From assembly GCF_042100115.1 (NCBI RefSeq), contig NC_091280.1:372001-436000 (forward strand): a DNA stretch of 64,000 nt, given 5' to 3'. This document shows positions 1 through 9,157 of this stretch, in pieces (positions within the stretch are counted from its first letter, which is position 1; every line of letters starts with the position of its first letter). The notes below the pieces were generated by a model, which was not told the DNA's origin, ran no database searches, and saw only the letters and a list, made by a program, of their open reading frames with translations. Source of the stretch: Alternaria dauci (Eukaryota > Ascomycota > Dothideomycetes > Pleosporales > Pleosporaceae). Both the position numbers and the translations under genes were made by a program.

Positions 1-1898
1 CGCAAGGAGGCGGAGGTAGTTTGGTGCGTCGGATTGTCGCTTGAAGTATGCAGCCTGTGCCTTGGTGATGCACTTCTCTCCTCCGCAGATAGCAATCATG
101 AACGCATCTGACAATCGGTTTTCCTTTAGACATACATCCAACGCCGCGTTGAAGTCACCGAGCATGAGGTTGCGAGTGATCTTGGTGTCAGCTTCAGACT
201 CGGAGCCGGTGTAGATCTGGAAGGGATTGTTCGTCTTTGCGCCCTTGGAAGCTGCGAGATCCGAGAGGAAGTTGCCCTCGTCCGTCGCATTGTCAAAGAA
301 CGAGGAACCTTCGTCGGCATCGCCGTTTGTCTTCTCCTCCTTCTTTTCCTCTTCCTCTGGCTCCTCTTTCTTGTCAGAAAAGCCTAGGTACTCAACAAGC
401 TTGCTCCGTGGGTTCTCCGATGTGAGCGTCTCGATGACGGTCCAGTCCGCCTTCTCTTCATCCGTGGCGGCCTTTGCAATCTTCGACTCGCAGATTGCTG
501 TGAGATCGCCCTTGTCCAGCGCCTTGTCAAACTCCTCGCTTGCCGCGCTGACATCCGAATCCACGGCGAATGTCTCAATCGAGATCTTGGACTTGTTGTC
601 AACGATGCCGAATCGCACCAGCTTTCCGCCAAAGCCAAAGGCCACACCCGCCCTCCTCTTGAGCCATTTTGGGGGTGTCTTGAGAGAAAAGGATGCGCCC
701 TGGGGCTCTGCGTGTGTCTGGGCGAAGAAGTCCTCGCCTGCAGGGGCTTCAGCCGCCGCCTTGCTCTGGTCCGCTGCAGCGCCCGTGTTCTGCAGCGTCT
801 GGACCGCAATCTTGCCGTCAAAGGACGCAGTAGCGAGGAGGTTCGGGTTCGATGGGTTGAATCTAGTCTGGAAGGTCCAGTTTGTGACGACTGGGAATTC
901 GCCCAGCTGCTCTCCAGTGTGCGGGTTCCAGGCAATTGTCCGGTTGTCCTTGCCGCAAGACAGCAAGAGGTCGCTGTCCTGCACACACCACGAAAGCGAC
1001 AGCACACCCTGGTCGTGTGCCTGCAGCGTCTTCTCTGGCGCATTGGTATTGCGGAGGTCCCATACCAGCACGAGCGGGTTCTGGTCCGTCGGGATGGCCG
1101 TGACGAGGCGCGTGGGCACATTGGGGTCCCACGACACGGCGCTGACTGTTTTCCGGCCATAGTGGTTCAGTGTGAGGTTCTCCTTCTTCAGCTTGACGTC
1201 CCAGACGGTGACGAAGCCGCCGCTGCTGCCGGTTGCCAGAATGTGCGCCACCTTCTTGTTCCAGTCCAATGTCGTGTACTCGTCGGGGTTCGCTCCAGCC
1301 TTGCCCAGGCGGAAGGACTTTGAGTCGTCGGCGAGGTCGTGGACGAAGAGCTCGCCCTTGGCACCGGCCGAGGCGAGGATGTTGGATCGGAAGGGGTTGA
1401 ACTGTATCGCCTGGATGGGACCCGTGTGCTTGTCGATCTGGTCAATCTCCGCATCGTCCCTGCAGCGAGTTAGCACTCTGAGGCCGTGTGCAGCCGGACA
1501 CGCATTCTGACCCTTCGCCTGCCTCGAGCTTCTCTGCATCCCACAGCACCAGTGCCCCGCTGTCGAGCGCACCCGCTATTATGCCCCGCGGGTACTGTTC
1601 ACTGGGCTGACTCCACGCAATGTCGTTGAACCTGGCATTGTGTTTAGTCACATGAATTGCATAAGCCTACACCATTGCTCGGGGCGTACCTCGACTCTAC
1701 GCTCACGGTAGCGACTGGCTTGAGCTCCACGCCCTGGTCGGCGTCGTCCAACTTGAGCGCCCAGAGCTCCAATTGTGTTTCGTTTGAAAAGTCGGCATCT
1801 ACAGCGCCGGCCTTTGTTCCAGTAGCAACGAGCGGCTGCGTGGGGCCCGGCGACCAGGCAAAGCACGCCGTCCTGGGGATTTCTCGTAGGCGGACCAT
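1..1898 (-). CDS. SEC31: COPII coat outer-shell subunit Sec31 (C-terminus beyond left edge)
   Basis: Sec31 forms the outer cage of COPII vesicles with Sec13 at ER exit sites. The start ATG is at 1898 and the exons are 1690-1898, 1512-1631 and 1459 down to the window edge. The frame is open to base 1, so the protein continues outside. The N-terminus ([18 protein letters not shown]) and the following WD40 repeats with WD-type ends ([31 protein letters not shown]) form the N-terminal propeller. A charged Glu/Lys-rich linker and the start of the alpha-solenoid ([12 protein letters not shown]) follow. Intron 1 (1632-1689) is GT-AG. Intron 2 (1460-1511) has an unusual GTCAGA donor but a clear TGCTAAC branch point. 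The gene is head-to-head with the RRM gene across 363 bp. Identification is by family recall; the proline-rich C-terminal region cannot be seen. Confidence 0.93.
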
Positions 1899-2261
1899 GA
1901 CGGTGTTGGGCGGTGATGTGATGGCGCCTCGGAGGTGTGTTCAGATTAGCGAATTGGGGAATACGGCACGAACAAAATAATGCACAAGTGAGGGGATCCT
2001 GCAGAGCGGGAAAGAAAGGTGTTATGTGGTTGTAAAAGGAGTGTCCGCAATGTGTCTTGAAAGCGCGGAAATGCAAGTCGAGGCAACGACGCTGCTTCAC
2101 ACTCATCAACGGAGCATCCACCTGTCCTTCCCTGGTCCATGGCGGGCGCCGCCAACTGTGGGTCCCCGCTAGCCACGTGATATCGAATTTCAGCGCGCGA
2201 CCCTCCCCCAACGCGACGAACCATCTCAACCTTTGTTCCCGAATCGCATCCGCTGGCCACC
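1899..2261. promoter_or_regulatory. Shared divergent promoter, SEC31 / RRM gene
   Basis: These 363 bp separate the starts of two divergently transcribed genes and must hold both core promoters and 5' leaders. I see no convincing TATA box and no additional coding potential. Confidence 0.6.
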
Positions 2262-2783
2262 ATGTCGAATCTGTCCGACACGTCTCGACTAAAGGCCACC
2301 GTCTTCGTCGGCGGCCTCGACCAAGCAGTCACGCAGCAGACGCTGTTCCACGCCTTCCTGCCCTTTGGCGACATTGTTGAAGTCAACTTGCCCAAGCCGG
2401 AAAACCAGAGCCAGGGCGACCAGCACCGGGGATTTGGCTATGTCGAGTTTGAGACGGCGGCCGACGCGGCCGACGCGATTGATAACATGGACCGGAGCGA
2501 GCTGTACGGCTCCGTTATCAAAGTAGCAGCCGCCAAACCACAGAAAGACGCCAACGAAGGGCTAGGCAGCAAAACAGCCATCTGGGAGCAGGTATGTCGT
2601 TTTGTTGCTGGGAATGTGTGGTGTTTTATGCTAACAGAAATGTAGGAGGGCTGGCTGGCCAAGCATGCTGTGGGTGAAGAGGATCGCAAAGCTAGTGAAC
2701 AGATTCAAGAGGAGGCCAATGGGCCCATGGATCCTATGCAGGGCTTGGAAGGCCTTGACGAGGCAGGACCGAAGCCAGTCTAA
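2262..2783 (+). CDS. Single-RRM RNA-binding protein (cyclophilin E/Cyp33-type RRM, no PPIase domain)
   Basis: Two exons, 2262-2591 and 2646-2783, give 155 residues; intron 2592-2645 is GTATGT...TAG. One RRM spans about residues 11-90, with RNP2 (TVFVGGL) and RNP1 (RGFGYVEF) both intact. The tail is acidic (EEDRKASEQIQEEA) and ends GPKPV. The RRM resembles that of the nuclear cyclophilin Cyp33/PPIE, and the short conserved region just after it (KPQKDANEGLGSKTAIWEQ) is typical of that group, but no peptidyl-prolyl isomerase domain follows before the stop. RNA binding is supported by the motifs; a role in splicing or chromatin is inference from the family. Confidence 0.85.
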
Positions 2784-3118
2784 TCCCAGTTATTCGTTGG
2801 GTCTCAGCACGGCGTTTGCAGGCGTTTGGGAAAACGTATTTGATACCATGTTCTGATATACAAAGTTTTCTCTCAAGGAGAGTGTATGAGCGAATACAGC
2901 ATTCAAATATCAAGAGTCGCGACATCACAGCCACACTTTCAAAAAGGCATACCACACTCTGCTCCTCACGTACACTGGCGCAATGAATCTTCTGCTTGAT
3001 TTCGAACTTGACGAGGACTCTGTCCCGTATGCTGTACCTATACACATGGCTGCTGGAGCCCTTCCAAGCCCGCCGATTCCATCTTTACTGTATCCGGTTT
3101 CCTTGCAAGCCCTGTCGC
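2784..3118. other. Convergent 3' flanks (RRM gene and MLRQ gene)
   Basis: These 335 bp lie between two stop codons facing each other and should contain both 3' UTRs and polyadenylation sites. I see no gene here. Confidence 0.6.
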
Positions 3119-3669
3119 TTACTCCGGCTTGCCCTGTCGCTTGAGGCGGAGCGTCTTGTCGACCCAGAGTTTCCGGGTAATGGAGAAGAAGGCCATGCCG
3201 ACGGCGATGCTGCGAAGTGTATCAGACCCAAGCTGCGTTAGAGTATCCGGAGGGGGAATGGAGGGGCTTACCCGAGAACGACGACTAGATGCTGGGTTAG
3301 CACGAGGCTCTAGAGAATGGGTACAAAGGGGGCAGAACGTACTCAGAGGCCAGATCTCAGTGGGGATGTTCTTGAGCTGGCGGAGGCGCTGGGAGACGGT
3401 GTGGGCTGTACGTCGTCAATGCATGCTTCGGTGGTGATATCTGGCGGCTGTGATTGGCTTACCGCCGTGCTCCTCCTTCTGCAGTTCTTGTCAGCATCAA
3501 TTCCGGTGTCATAGTGAGATGCAGTATTTCATACAGGCACAGGATTGCGCATGCGCATCGTCTGCCTCATGAAGAGCTGGGGGCTCGGGCGCATGGCAGC
3601 CATGCGCGTGGGCTGCATGGCCATCATGCGAGTGGGCTGCATCGACAGGGCCCTGGTAGCTTTGAACAT
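3119..3669 (-). CDS. NADH-ubiquinone reductase MLRQ / NDUFA4-family mitochondrial subunit
   Basis: Small single-span inner-membrane respiratory protein of the B12D/NDUFA4 (MLRQ) family; the mammalian homologue was reassigned from complex I to cytochrome c oxidase. I model five exons on the minus strand: 3535-3669, 3463-3478 (16 nt), 3343-3405, 3272-3284 (13 nt) and 3119-3209, giving 105 residues. The conserved core EEHGAHTVSQRLRQL, the hydrophobic span IVVLGIAVGMAFFSIT and the basic ending DKTLRLKRQGKPE appear only with this splicing. The core resembles fungal members from memory. Intron ends are GT-AG with branch-like TGCTGAC and GTGCTAACC elements. Upstream is an unusual Met/Pro/Arg-rich presequence (residues 1-45) built from tandem 24-bp repeats. 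The gene is head-to-head with COX12. Uncertain point: the acceptor before the 13-nt exon is the second AG (CATCTAG), chosen because the first breaks the frame. Confidence 0.82.
3595..3642 (-). repeat. Two 24-bp tandem repeats in a mitochondrial presequence
   Basis: Units 3619-3642 and 3595-3618 are near-identical and in frame. Each encodes MQPTRM plus two more residues (MA, then AA). A third, partial unit (MRPS) follows. The repeat makes the presequence rich in Met and Arg. Confidence 0.85.
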
Positions 3670-3978
3670 GTTGGCGGTGTTTGCGTGTGTGCAATTGGAG
3701 TGGAGAGTGGAGAGTTGGCGTCGTCGTCGTCGGCGTTGGAGGATTGAGAATCGCTGTTTCGTCACAGGCACGCAGAGAGAGAGAGAGCTCGCGGGCGGCC
3801 CTGGTTCGCCCGGAAAACGCCGAGCGAATTGTGTGTGGACAATGCGTTTCGGGTCGAACCATGGCGCAACCTCACAACTTGACTTCCGTCACCACTTTGA
3901 CGACCACCACCGCCCCAAGCCATTGCCCGCCACCCTCACCCATCGACGCCCCTCGAACCCAATTCCCCACCCGCAATC
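3670..3978. promoter_or_regulatory. Shared 309-bp divergent promoter, MLRQ subunit / COX12
   Basis: Only 309 bp separate the two start codons, and both 5' UTRs must fit inside. ATTGG (a CCAAT box on the minus strand, a possible HAP-complex site) is at 3694-3698, but it lies very close to the MLRQ start and may be transcribed. A GTC trinucleotide run is near 3718-3732 and a short GA run near 3777-3790. No TATA box is evident. Confidence 0.6.
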
Positions 3979-4563
3979 ATGTCTGACAACGAGAACGGCG
4001 ACGAGCTCGTAACCAAGCCCTTCAAGTTTGTCACTGGTGAGCTTTTCCCGCTACTCCGCAGTCGCGGCAATTGATAGCTAATCTGCCACCGCACAGCTGG
4101 TACGCCACACCCCCGGACTCGCACACACCGGCCTACAAGAACGGGACTTTCCAGAGCTCTAGATATGCGATATGCGACATGGGCGTGCTAACAAGCTTCG
4201 GCGCACATAGGCTTCGACGCCCGCTTCCCCAACCAGAACCAGACCAAGCACTGCTGGCAAAACTACGTCGACTACCACAAGTGCATCATCGCCAAGGGCG
4301 AGGACTTTGCTCCCTGCCGCCAGGTGCGCGACCCTGCTGAAGCCGAGTGAGACGTGCGTGTGTGTACTGATGGATGTAGTTCATGTTGGCCTACAAGTCC
4401 CTGTGCCCCAGCGGCTGGACATCGCGATGGGACGACCAGCGTGGTGAGTATCTTCTTTTTTTTTCCGCCGCCCATTGCGCATGCAGGCAAGGCGTGCGAG
4501 ACGAATGCCGTTGCTGACATGTGGATAGAGGCTGGCAACTTCCCTGTGAAGCTCGACCAGTAG
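3979..4563 (+). CDS. COX12: Cytochrome c oxidase subunit VIb (Cox12)
   Basis: Intermembrane-space subunit of complex IV with a twin Cys coiled-coil-helix fold. [11 protein letters not shown] is CX9C and [12 protein letters not shown] is CX10C, as in the family. My preferred exons are 3979-4036, 4097-4099 (3 nt), 4211-4323, 4380-4443 and 4529-4563, giving 90 residues. The 3-nt exon CTG adds one Ala and yields FKFVTAGFDARFP, matching the T-A/V-x-F-D pattern remembered from yeast and human homologues. Skipping it as a single 174-nt intron gives TGFDARFP, one residue short (89 residues). Both flanking introns have good ends and branch points (GCTAAT; GTGCTAAC). The start is the first ATG, in context AATCATG. 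The gene is divergent from the MLRQ gene. Identity is secure; the microexon needs transcript support. Confidence 0.93.
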
Positions 4564-5079
4564 ACATCTCGCCATGGCGACAATTAGCATGCGACAATTT
4601 CTTAGAGCTGGAGACGATGGGATCAGAGTGGCCTTTGCAACTTGGAGCCCTGTATCATAGCGATCGATATCAGCAATGCGACTCTGGTTCATCTAGCTGC
4701 CACTCCATGCCACGTCTCGTGATTGGACAAGTGTCATGTGTGTGTGTCATACATTATCATTCAGTGCTGCTCGATGTGCGAGTAGCTATAGTGAGTGTGG
4801 CCAATTTGTAGTAAAGCTGGTGACTTTCTAGGTATACAACAGATGAGGGCAATATCGCAGAGGGTGGTTGGAATCGCCGCTTGAGTAACAACGCTAAAGT
4901 GGACAAAGGAACAAAAGACCACCCAAGACGCCACAAAGCAAACCCGCCCAAATACAAGACCTGCTCTGCTAGTGAATATGAACATCGTAAGAAACTCGAG
5001 CCATGTCGAGTGTGTGTGTGTGTGTGTGTTGGATCCGGATACTGAAGTGAAGATATCGAAGTGAACGAGAGACCCGTCT
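4564..5079. other. Convergent 3' flanks (COX12 and J-like gene)
   Basis: This 516-bp stretch lies between facing stop codons. It holds 3' UTR sequence and a (GT)n microsatellite. I see no gene. Confidence 0.6.
5010..5029. repeat. (GT)10 microsatellite
   Basis: An uninterrupted dinucleotide run in the 3' flank of the J-like gene. Confidence 0.95.
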
Positions 5080-5889
5080 TTAGTTCGGCCACGCATTCAC
5101 CGCAAACTGTCCCACGTACTTTGGCGCCCTACACGCCGGCAGCGAATACGTAGGCAGCGGCACATATGAGAAATACGGCTCGGAGCCCAGCACCGATTCA
5201 AAGACGGGCTGGAAGCGTTTCAGACCCCAATTCGGGTCGTCAGTCCGTACCTCTTGCTCTTCCTCCTCCTCTACTTCTTCTTCCTCAGGGATGACTGCCG
5301 GATCGTCGCCATGCGCGCTATCCTTGCGCCAGTGCTTTCCCTGGTCCAGCATCTCGTCAATGCTCGAGAGCGAAGTGGGAGCTGCTGCTGGCTGGTAGGT
5401 TGCGTCGTAGGCTTGGCGGGCCTCTGGGTCCATCAAACAATCAAAGCCGGCCTGCAGCGCGCGATACTTCTTTGCGTCATTGGCAAAGTAGACGGAGCGC
5501 AGACGGCGGTACGCAGCTCTAATTTCGTCCGTGGTGGCCATGGGCGTGAGTTCGAGGATGGCGTAGTGGTCGGTGACTTCTGCTGACTCGCTGGTCGGCG
5601 AGGCCATGCTCGAGTCTGTGGGTGAGACGGGCGAGGCAATGGGGTTGCGTTGTTGCAGCAGGATGGAGGCGTCTGAGACGTATATTGAAGCTCTTTTTGC
5701 GTGCTGGACCATGACCGAGTTGCTGGCTACGCTGATGCGGCGGGGGCGCTGGATGGCTTCGGACTGGTTTCGCTCGTGGCCGGCGAAGCGTTTTCTTGGC
5801 GAAGGCGATCGCAGCGGACTGAAGTTGATCTTGCACATTTGATCGGAAGAATAAGAGGGGGGAGACATGGTTGTGAATGTGTGGCTCAT
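5080..5889 (-). CDS. J-domain-like protein lacking the HPD motif
   Basis: Single-exon frame of 269 residues. Residues 107-165 look like a J domain: DHYAILELTPMATTDEIRAAYRRL (helices I and II), then YRALQAGFDCLMDPEARQAYD (helices III and IV). The His-Pro-Asp that activates Hsp70 is absent; the loop after helix II reads VYFAND. The first 100 residues are basic, Ser/Pro-rich and low complexity. Residues 202-215 are a Glu run, and the C-terminus is aromatic- and proline-rich (FSYVPLPTYSLPACRAPKYVG). A second in-frame ATG at codon 8 could also be the start. It is probably a J-like protein that cannot stimulate Hsp70 ATPase; no cellular role can be read. It is divergent from POP1. Confidence 0.75.
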   Translation of the reverse strand: MSHTFTTMSPPSYSSDQMCKINFSPLRSPSPRKRFAGHERNQSEAIQRPRRISVASNSVMVQHAKRASIYVSDASILLQQRNPIASPVSPTDSSMASPTSESAEVTDHYAILELTPMATTDEIRAAYRRLRSVYFANDAKKYRALQAGFDCLMDPEARQAYDATYQPAAAPTSLSSIDEMLDQGKHWRKDSAHGDDPAVIPEEEEVEEEEEQEVRTDDPNWGLKRFQPVFESVLGSEPYFSYVPLPTYSLPACRAPKYVGQFAVNAWPN

Positions 5890-6411
5890 TATGTACTAGC
5901 AATAGATGTGTGTGTGTGGTGCAGTAATAGTACAGATGGGTGTTGATGTCAGACTGGTTATGCGTTGTGTGAGTGTGTGTGTTCAAAGAAAAGGCGTGTT
6001 GTTGTGTGATAACAAGGTGTGGGAAAACATTGAATGATCAGGACCAGTCCAGGACCACAAGGACAGGGCAGCATGGTGGCTGCGCACTCCTGCAGGGGGG
6101 ACGATGCAATCACAGGGGAGTCAGAAAGGTGGAGCACCTGGGCCGAAAGGGCGAAATGAAGATGTTGTGAATGGAGTAATTAATCAAACCTCGAGCTAGG
6201 GGCCTGGCGGATGAAACAGAATGCAGAAGCGTTTGGGCCAATGCCAAAGGGTCCAAGTCTCGGCCAGACACGTGCTGACGTGACGAATGACTCCGCGCTA
6301 AGCCCGTCGGCGTGGGGACCGTCTCGCTAAAAGATTCAGCTGCAGCGAGCGTAGGCCCAGTGAGCTGTGAATAGCCTTTGAAGCTATAGCGACGCCTGGC
6401 CCCGATCCACC
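5890..6411. promoter_or_regulatory. Divergent promoter region, J-like gene / POP1
   Basis: This 522-bp intergenic stretch lies between two divergent starts, with short GT-rich runs near 5908-5920 and 5970-5983. No coding potential or clear TATA element is seen. Confidence 0.55.
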
Positions 6412-8907
6412 ATGGCCGATGGCTCGAAAAAGAGGAAGCAAGTCCCAGGCAACACGGGGCCTGGTAATTCAGTCAAGCGCACCCGATTCCAGCAGAGACC
6501 GCAGCACGTCATTCCCGCCATAGCGACCAGCAACGCGTATCCCAATGGCGAGATCAACGTCAAGAACTTTCTCAAGTCGCACGAGAATGAAATCAAGTCG
6601 CTCGAGGGCGCCATGAAGGCGGCCAAGAAGGGGCAATCGCGACGGGCCTTTCAAGATGTGCCGCGGGGGTTGAGGAGGAGGACGGCGAGCCACAATCCGC
6701 ATCGCGTGCCAAAGAGATTGCGCATCCGGGCGCGGCAGGAGGCGAAAGAGGACAACACTCCAATTTCAAGAGGTACCGGCGGGAGCGGTGTTGGGAAAGG
6801 GAAGAAGAAGCATCTGAGGAAGGCGGGGAGGGAGAACAGCAGGCAGGTCGCGAAGAAGAGGAGGAACGCCAACACCACTGCAGCTGGGACAGACGACGAC
6901 GGGGACGCAGCAATGGAGGATGCGCCCACGCAAGTCGCGACGCCCCTACCACCGAAGCCGAAGCGCAGATTTCCTGCCCTGGCCACGCCCGCTACCCCTC
7001 CATCCCGATTCCGCAGACGACAGCGAGACAAGACATGGCTGCCCACGCATCTATGGCATACCAAGCGCGCAAAGATGACGGAGCCAAAGGAGCCGCTCTG
7101 GCGCTTCGCAGTTCCGCTGCAGCCAGCAGTCAAAGCATACCGTCTGACACACAGAGCCGCGACCCAACGCGGAGCCGTTGCATGGGATATGAGCTACATG
7201 TCAACGCTCAGTCTCGAGGGCCCGGAGGCTAGTATAACCTCGCTACTGAAGGGTCTGCACTTTGCTGTAGACGGCGCAGAAGACCCGTGGCAGAACAGAG
7301 GGAGGGCTCAGAAGTGGAGAAATGGTACCAGAGCCTGGGAAGGCTGGATGTACGAGAGAGAAGCAAAGCCGTTGGAGAAAATCGCCCAAGCGACTGTCAT
7401 CTGGTGTGCCCCGCATGCAGGCAGCAACAAGACGAAAGCCTTTGTTCGCGTGCATCCGAGCGCTTTCTTGCAGCTCTGGAACCAAGTGGTTAGGACGGCG
7501 AAAGTGCAGAAGCCAGCTGTCACCGTTCGCGATGTCCGCTTCGATATTGGTTCTATCGAGATTATAGGTCCTGCCGCTGCAGAAGCTCTTTGCTCGATTC
7601 TCGCGCCCATGTCCTCGCCGGATGCAGGGCCTAATACTCCCGCGTCTCTTTGGCCCGCCCTGGCCTCTGTGACAGACGCTGCGTCACTACCCAACGGTGC
7701 GCTCTTGTCTTTTGACATTTCAGATCCCCGACTTCGCGATCCTCCTCGCACGTCGCCCGTGGCATACGACCAACAGTCGCTGGCTGCCTTGACGGAAACC
7801 CTTGCCTCCTGGCCACTCGACAACGCCCCAGTCCCAGCCTCCATCTTCGATACCAACAGCCGCCTAGCCGCACAACGAAGCATGCCGTCGCAGAAGTCTA
7901 TAAACCGTCGGAAGAGCGCATGCACATTGGGCGAAGACCCAGAGCCACGCTCAACCGATCCGCGTATCCCGACGCTCGTACTCGCGTCGCGAGAAAGCAA
8001 GTCTTGGACCGTTCTTCTTCCCTGGAAGTGCGTCATGCCAGTGTGGCGGCAGATCATGCGCTACCCGGTGTCAACAGGCGGGAATCCAATTTTTGGTGGC
8101 TTGAAAGAAAGACGGCAGGTTGACTTTGAGCGCTCGAGGCCGCACTTCCCGTACGACCATCCTGGGACGGAGGCGGGATGGAGTTGGGAACTACGCGAGC
8201 GGCAGAAGAGGAAGCACGAATGGACTAAGCGTCCAAAGGGAAAGAGGATTGAGTGGTCGACGATTGATCTCGGTAATGGCAGGAAGGGCGAGATTGGAGA
8301 TCCTTGGTCCTGCGACTGGGAGCGGTTGGTTCCAAGACCAGAAGGAGAGACTGCCACTCCTCGAAAGGAGCCAGAGGAGTCTCGGACTCCTGTCAGACAG
8401 CTCTCTCACAGAGATGCAGTTGACTTGGTTGGCAAGGACAACGCTACGTTGGGCGGCTCTCCGGCGTCACCAGATGTATTCACTGCCAAGATCACAATGG
8501 TGCAGCGAGGAACGCCTACAGACTGCGCTCGCATTTACCGCCTGCCTACAGACGCACTGCTCCGAAGCGAATGGCTGGCCCTAATGCCACAGCCCGGCAC
8601 CAAGCGTGCATCGACGAAGCAAACACATCGAGGTTCTGGCGGCAAAGCAGACCACGTCCAGCGCAGGGATCTTGCAACGAGTCTCCTGGACAGCGGGCCG
8701 CAGAAAGCAGGCGACGAGGACTACCCTCTTGTGCCCGACGAGGCGGACCTCATCGGCTTGGTTACAACAGGCAACTACAACCTCGCAGAGGGCATGCCGA
8801 CAGCTATTGCGAATCTGGCGGTGCACAGAGTCGGCAGCGAACGCGTGTGCATTGTGAGACAGGCGGGGAGCACCATGGGCCGACTGGCGAAATGGGAGGT
8901 AGTCTAG
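6412..8907 (+). CDS. POP1: Ribonuclease P / RNase MRP protein subunit Pop1
   Basis: Largest protein of nuclear RNase P and RNase MRP, needed for tRNA 5'-end and rRNA processing. Intronless, 831 residues. The N-terminal Pop1 domain is clear: VNVKNFLKS-type start (INVKNFLKSHENEIKSLEGAM, about residues 48-68), then DVPRGLRRRTASHNPHRVPKRLR (residues 83-105), which is the family signature. A basic low-complexity stretch follows at about 110-200, then LPTHLWHTKRAKM (near 212-225). The POPLD region is near 535-600 (VMPVWRQIMRYPVSTGGNPIFGG). The C-terminus has LAEGMPTAIANLAV and ends GRLAKWEVV. The length is near that of other fungal Pop1 proteins. Identification is by family motif recall. Confidence 0.95.
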   Translation: MADGSKKRKQVPGNTGPGNSVKRTRFQQRPQHVIPAIATSNAYPNGEINVKNFLKSHENEIKSLEGAMKAAKKGQSRRAFQDVPRGLRRRTASHNPHRVPKRLRIRARQEAKEDNTPISRGTGGSGVGKGKKKHLRKAGRENSRQVAKKRRNANTTAAGTDDDGDAAMEDAPTQVATPLPPKPKRRFPALATPATPPSRFRRRQRDKTWLPTHLWHTKRAKMTEPKEPLWRFAVPLQPAVKAYRLTHRAATQRGAVAWDMSYMSTLSLEGPEASITSLLKGLHFAVDGAEDPWQNRGRAQKWRNGTRAWEGWMYEREAKPLEKIAQATVIWCAPHAGSNKTKAFVRVHPSAFLQLWNQVVRTAKVQKPAVTVRDVRFDIGSIEIIGPAAAEALCSILAPMSSPDAGPNTPASLWPALASVTDAASLPNGALLSFDISDPRLRDPPRTSPVAYDQQSLAALTETLASWPLDNAPVPASIFDTNSRLAAQRSMPSQKSINRRKSACTLGEDPEPRSTDPRIPTLVLASRESKSWTVLLPWKCVMPVWRQIMRYPVSTGGNPIFGGLKERRQVDFERSRPHFPYDHPGTEAGWSWELRERQKRKHEWTKRPKGKRIEWSTIDLGNGRKGEIGDPWSCDWERLVPRPEGETATPRKEPEESRTPVRQLSHRDAVDLVGKDNATLGGSPASPDVFTAKITMVQRGTPTDCARIYRLPTDALLRSEWLALMPQPGTKRASTKQTHRGSGGKADHVQRRDLATSLLDSGPQKAGDEDYPLVPDEADLIGLVTTGNYNLAEGMPTAIANLAVHRVGSERVCIVRQAGSTMGRLAKWEVV

Positions 8908-9157
8908 ACATTGATAGCTGGAATGAACATGATGCCCGATTACGTGGAGACGCAGCAGCTGTGGAGTCTTTTTTCTTTGCGAACACGCTGTTCTCGTTGT
9001 GTGGGGTAAGGTAGTGCTGGCTGCATGGCGCTAAATGTGTCCCCGGAGCAGGGATAGACGACCAAAGTCTGGCCGTAACTGACGCTAACGTCTCAGCAGC
9101 ACTTTGTTGCACGCCCTGTAAACCACCTCCGCCTCCCGCTCCCACGGTTCAACGACA

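Noticed and set aside
384..1160. 258-codon minus-strand ORF in another frame from SEC31
   Set aside because: It overlaps the SEC31 coding exon in another frame, is Arg/Ser-rich and has no motif; a shadow of codon bias.
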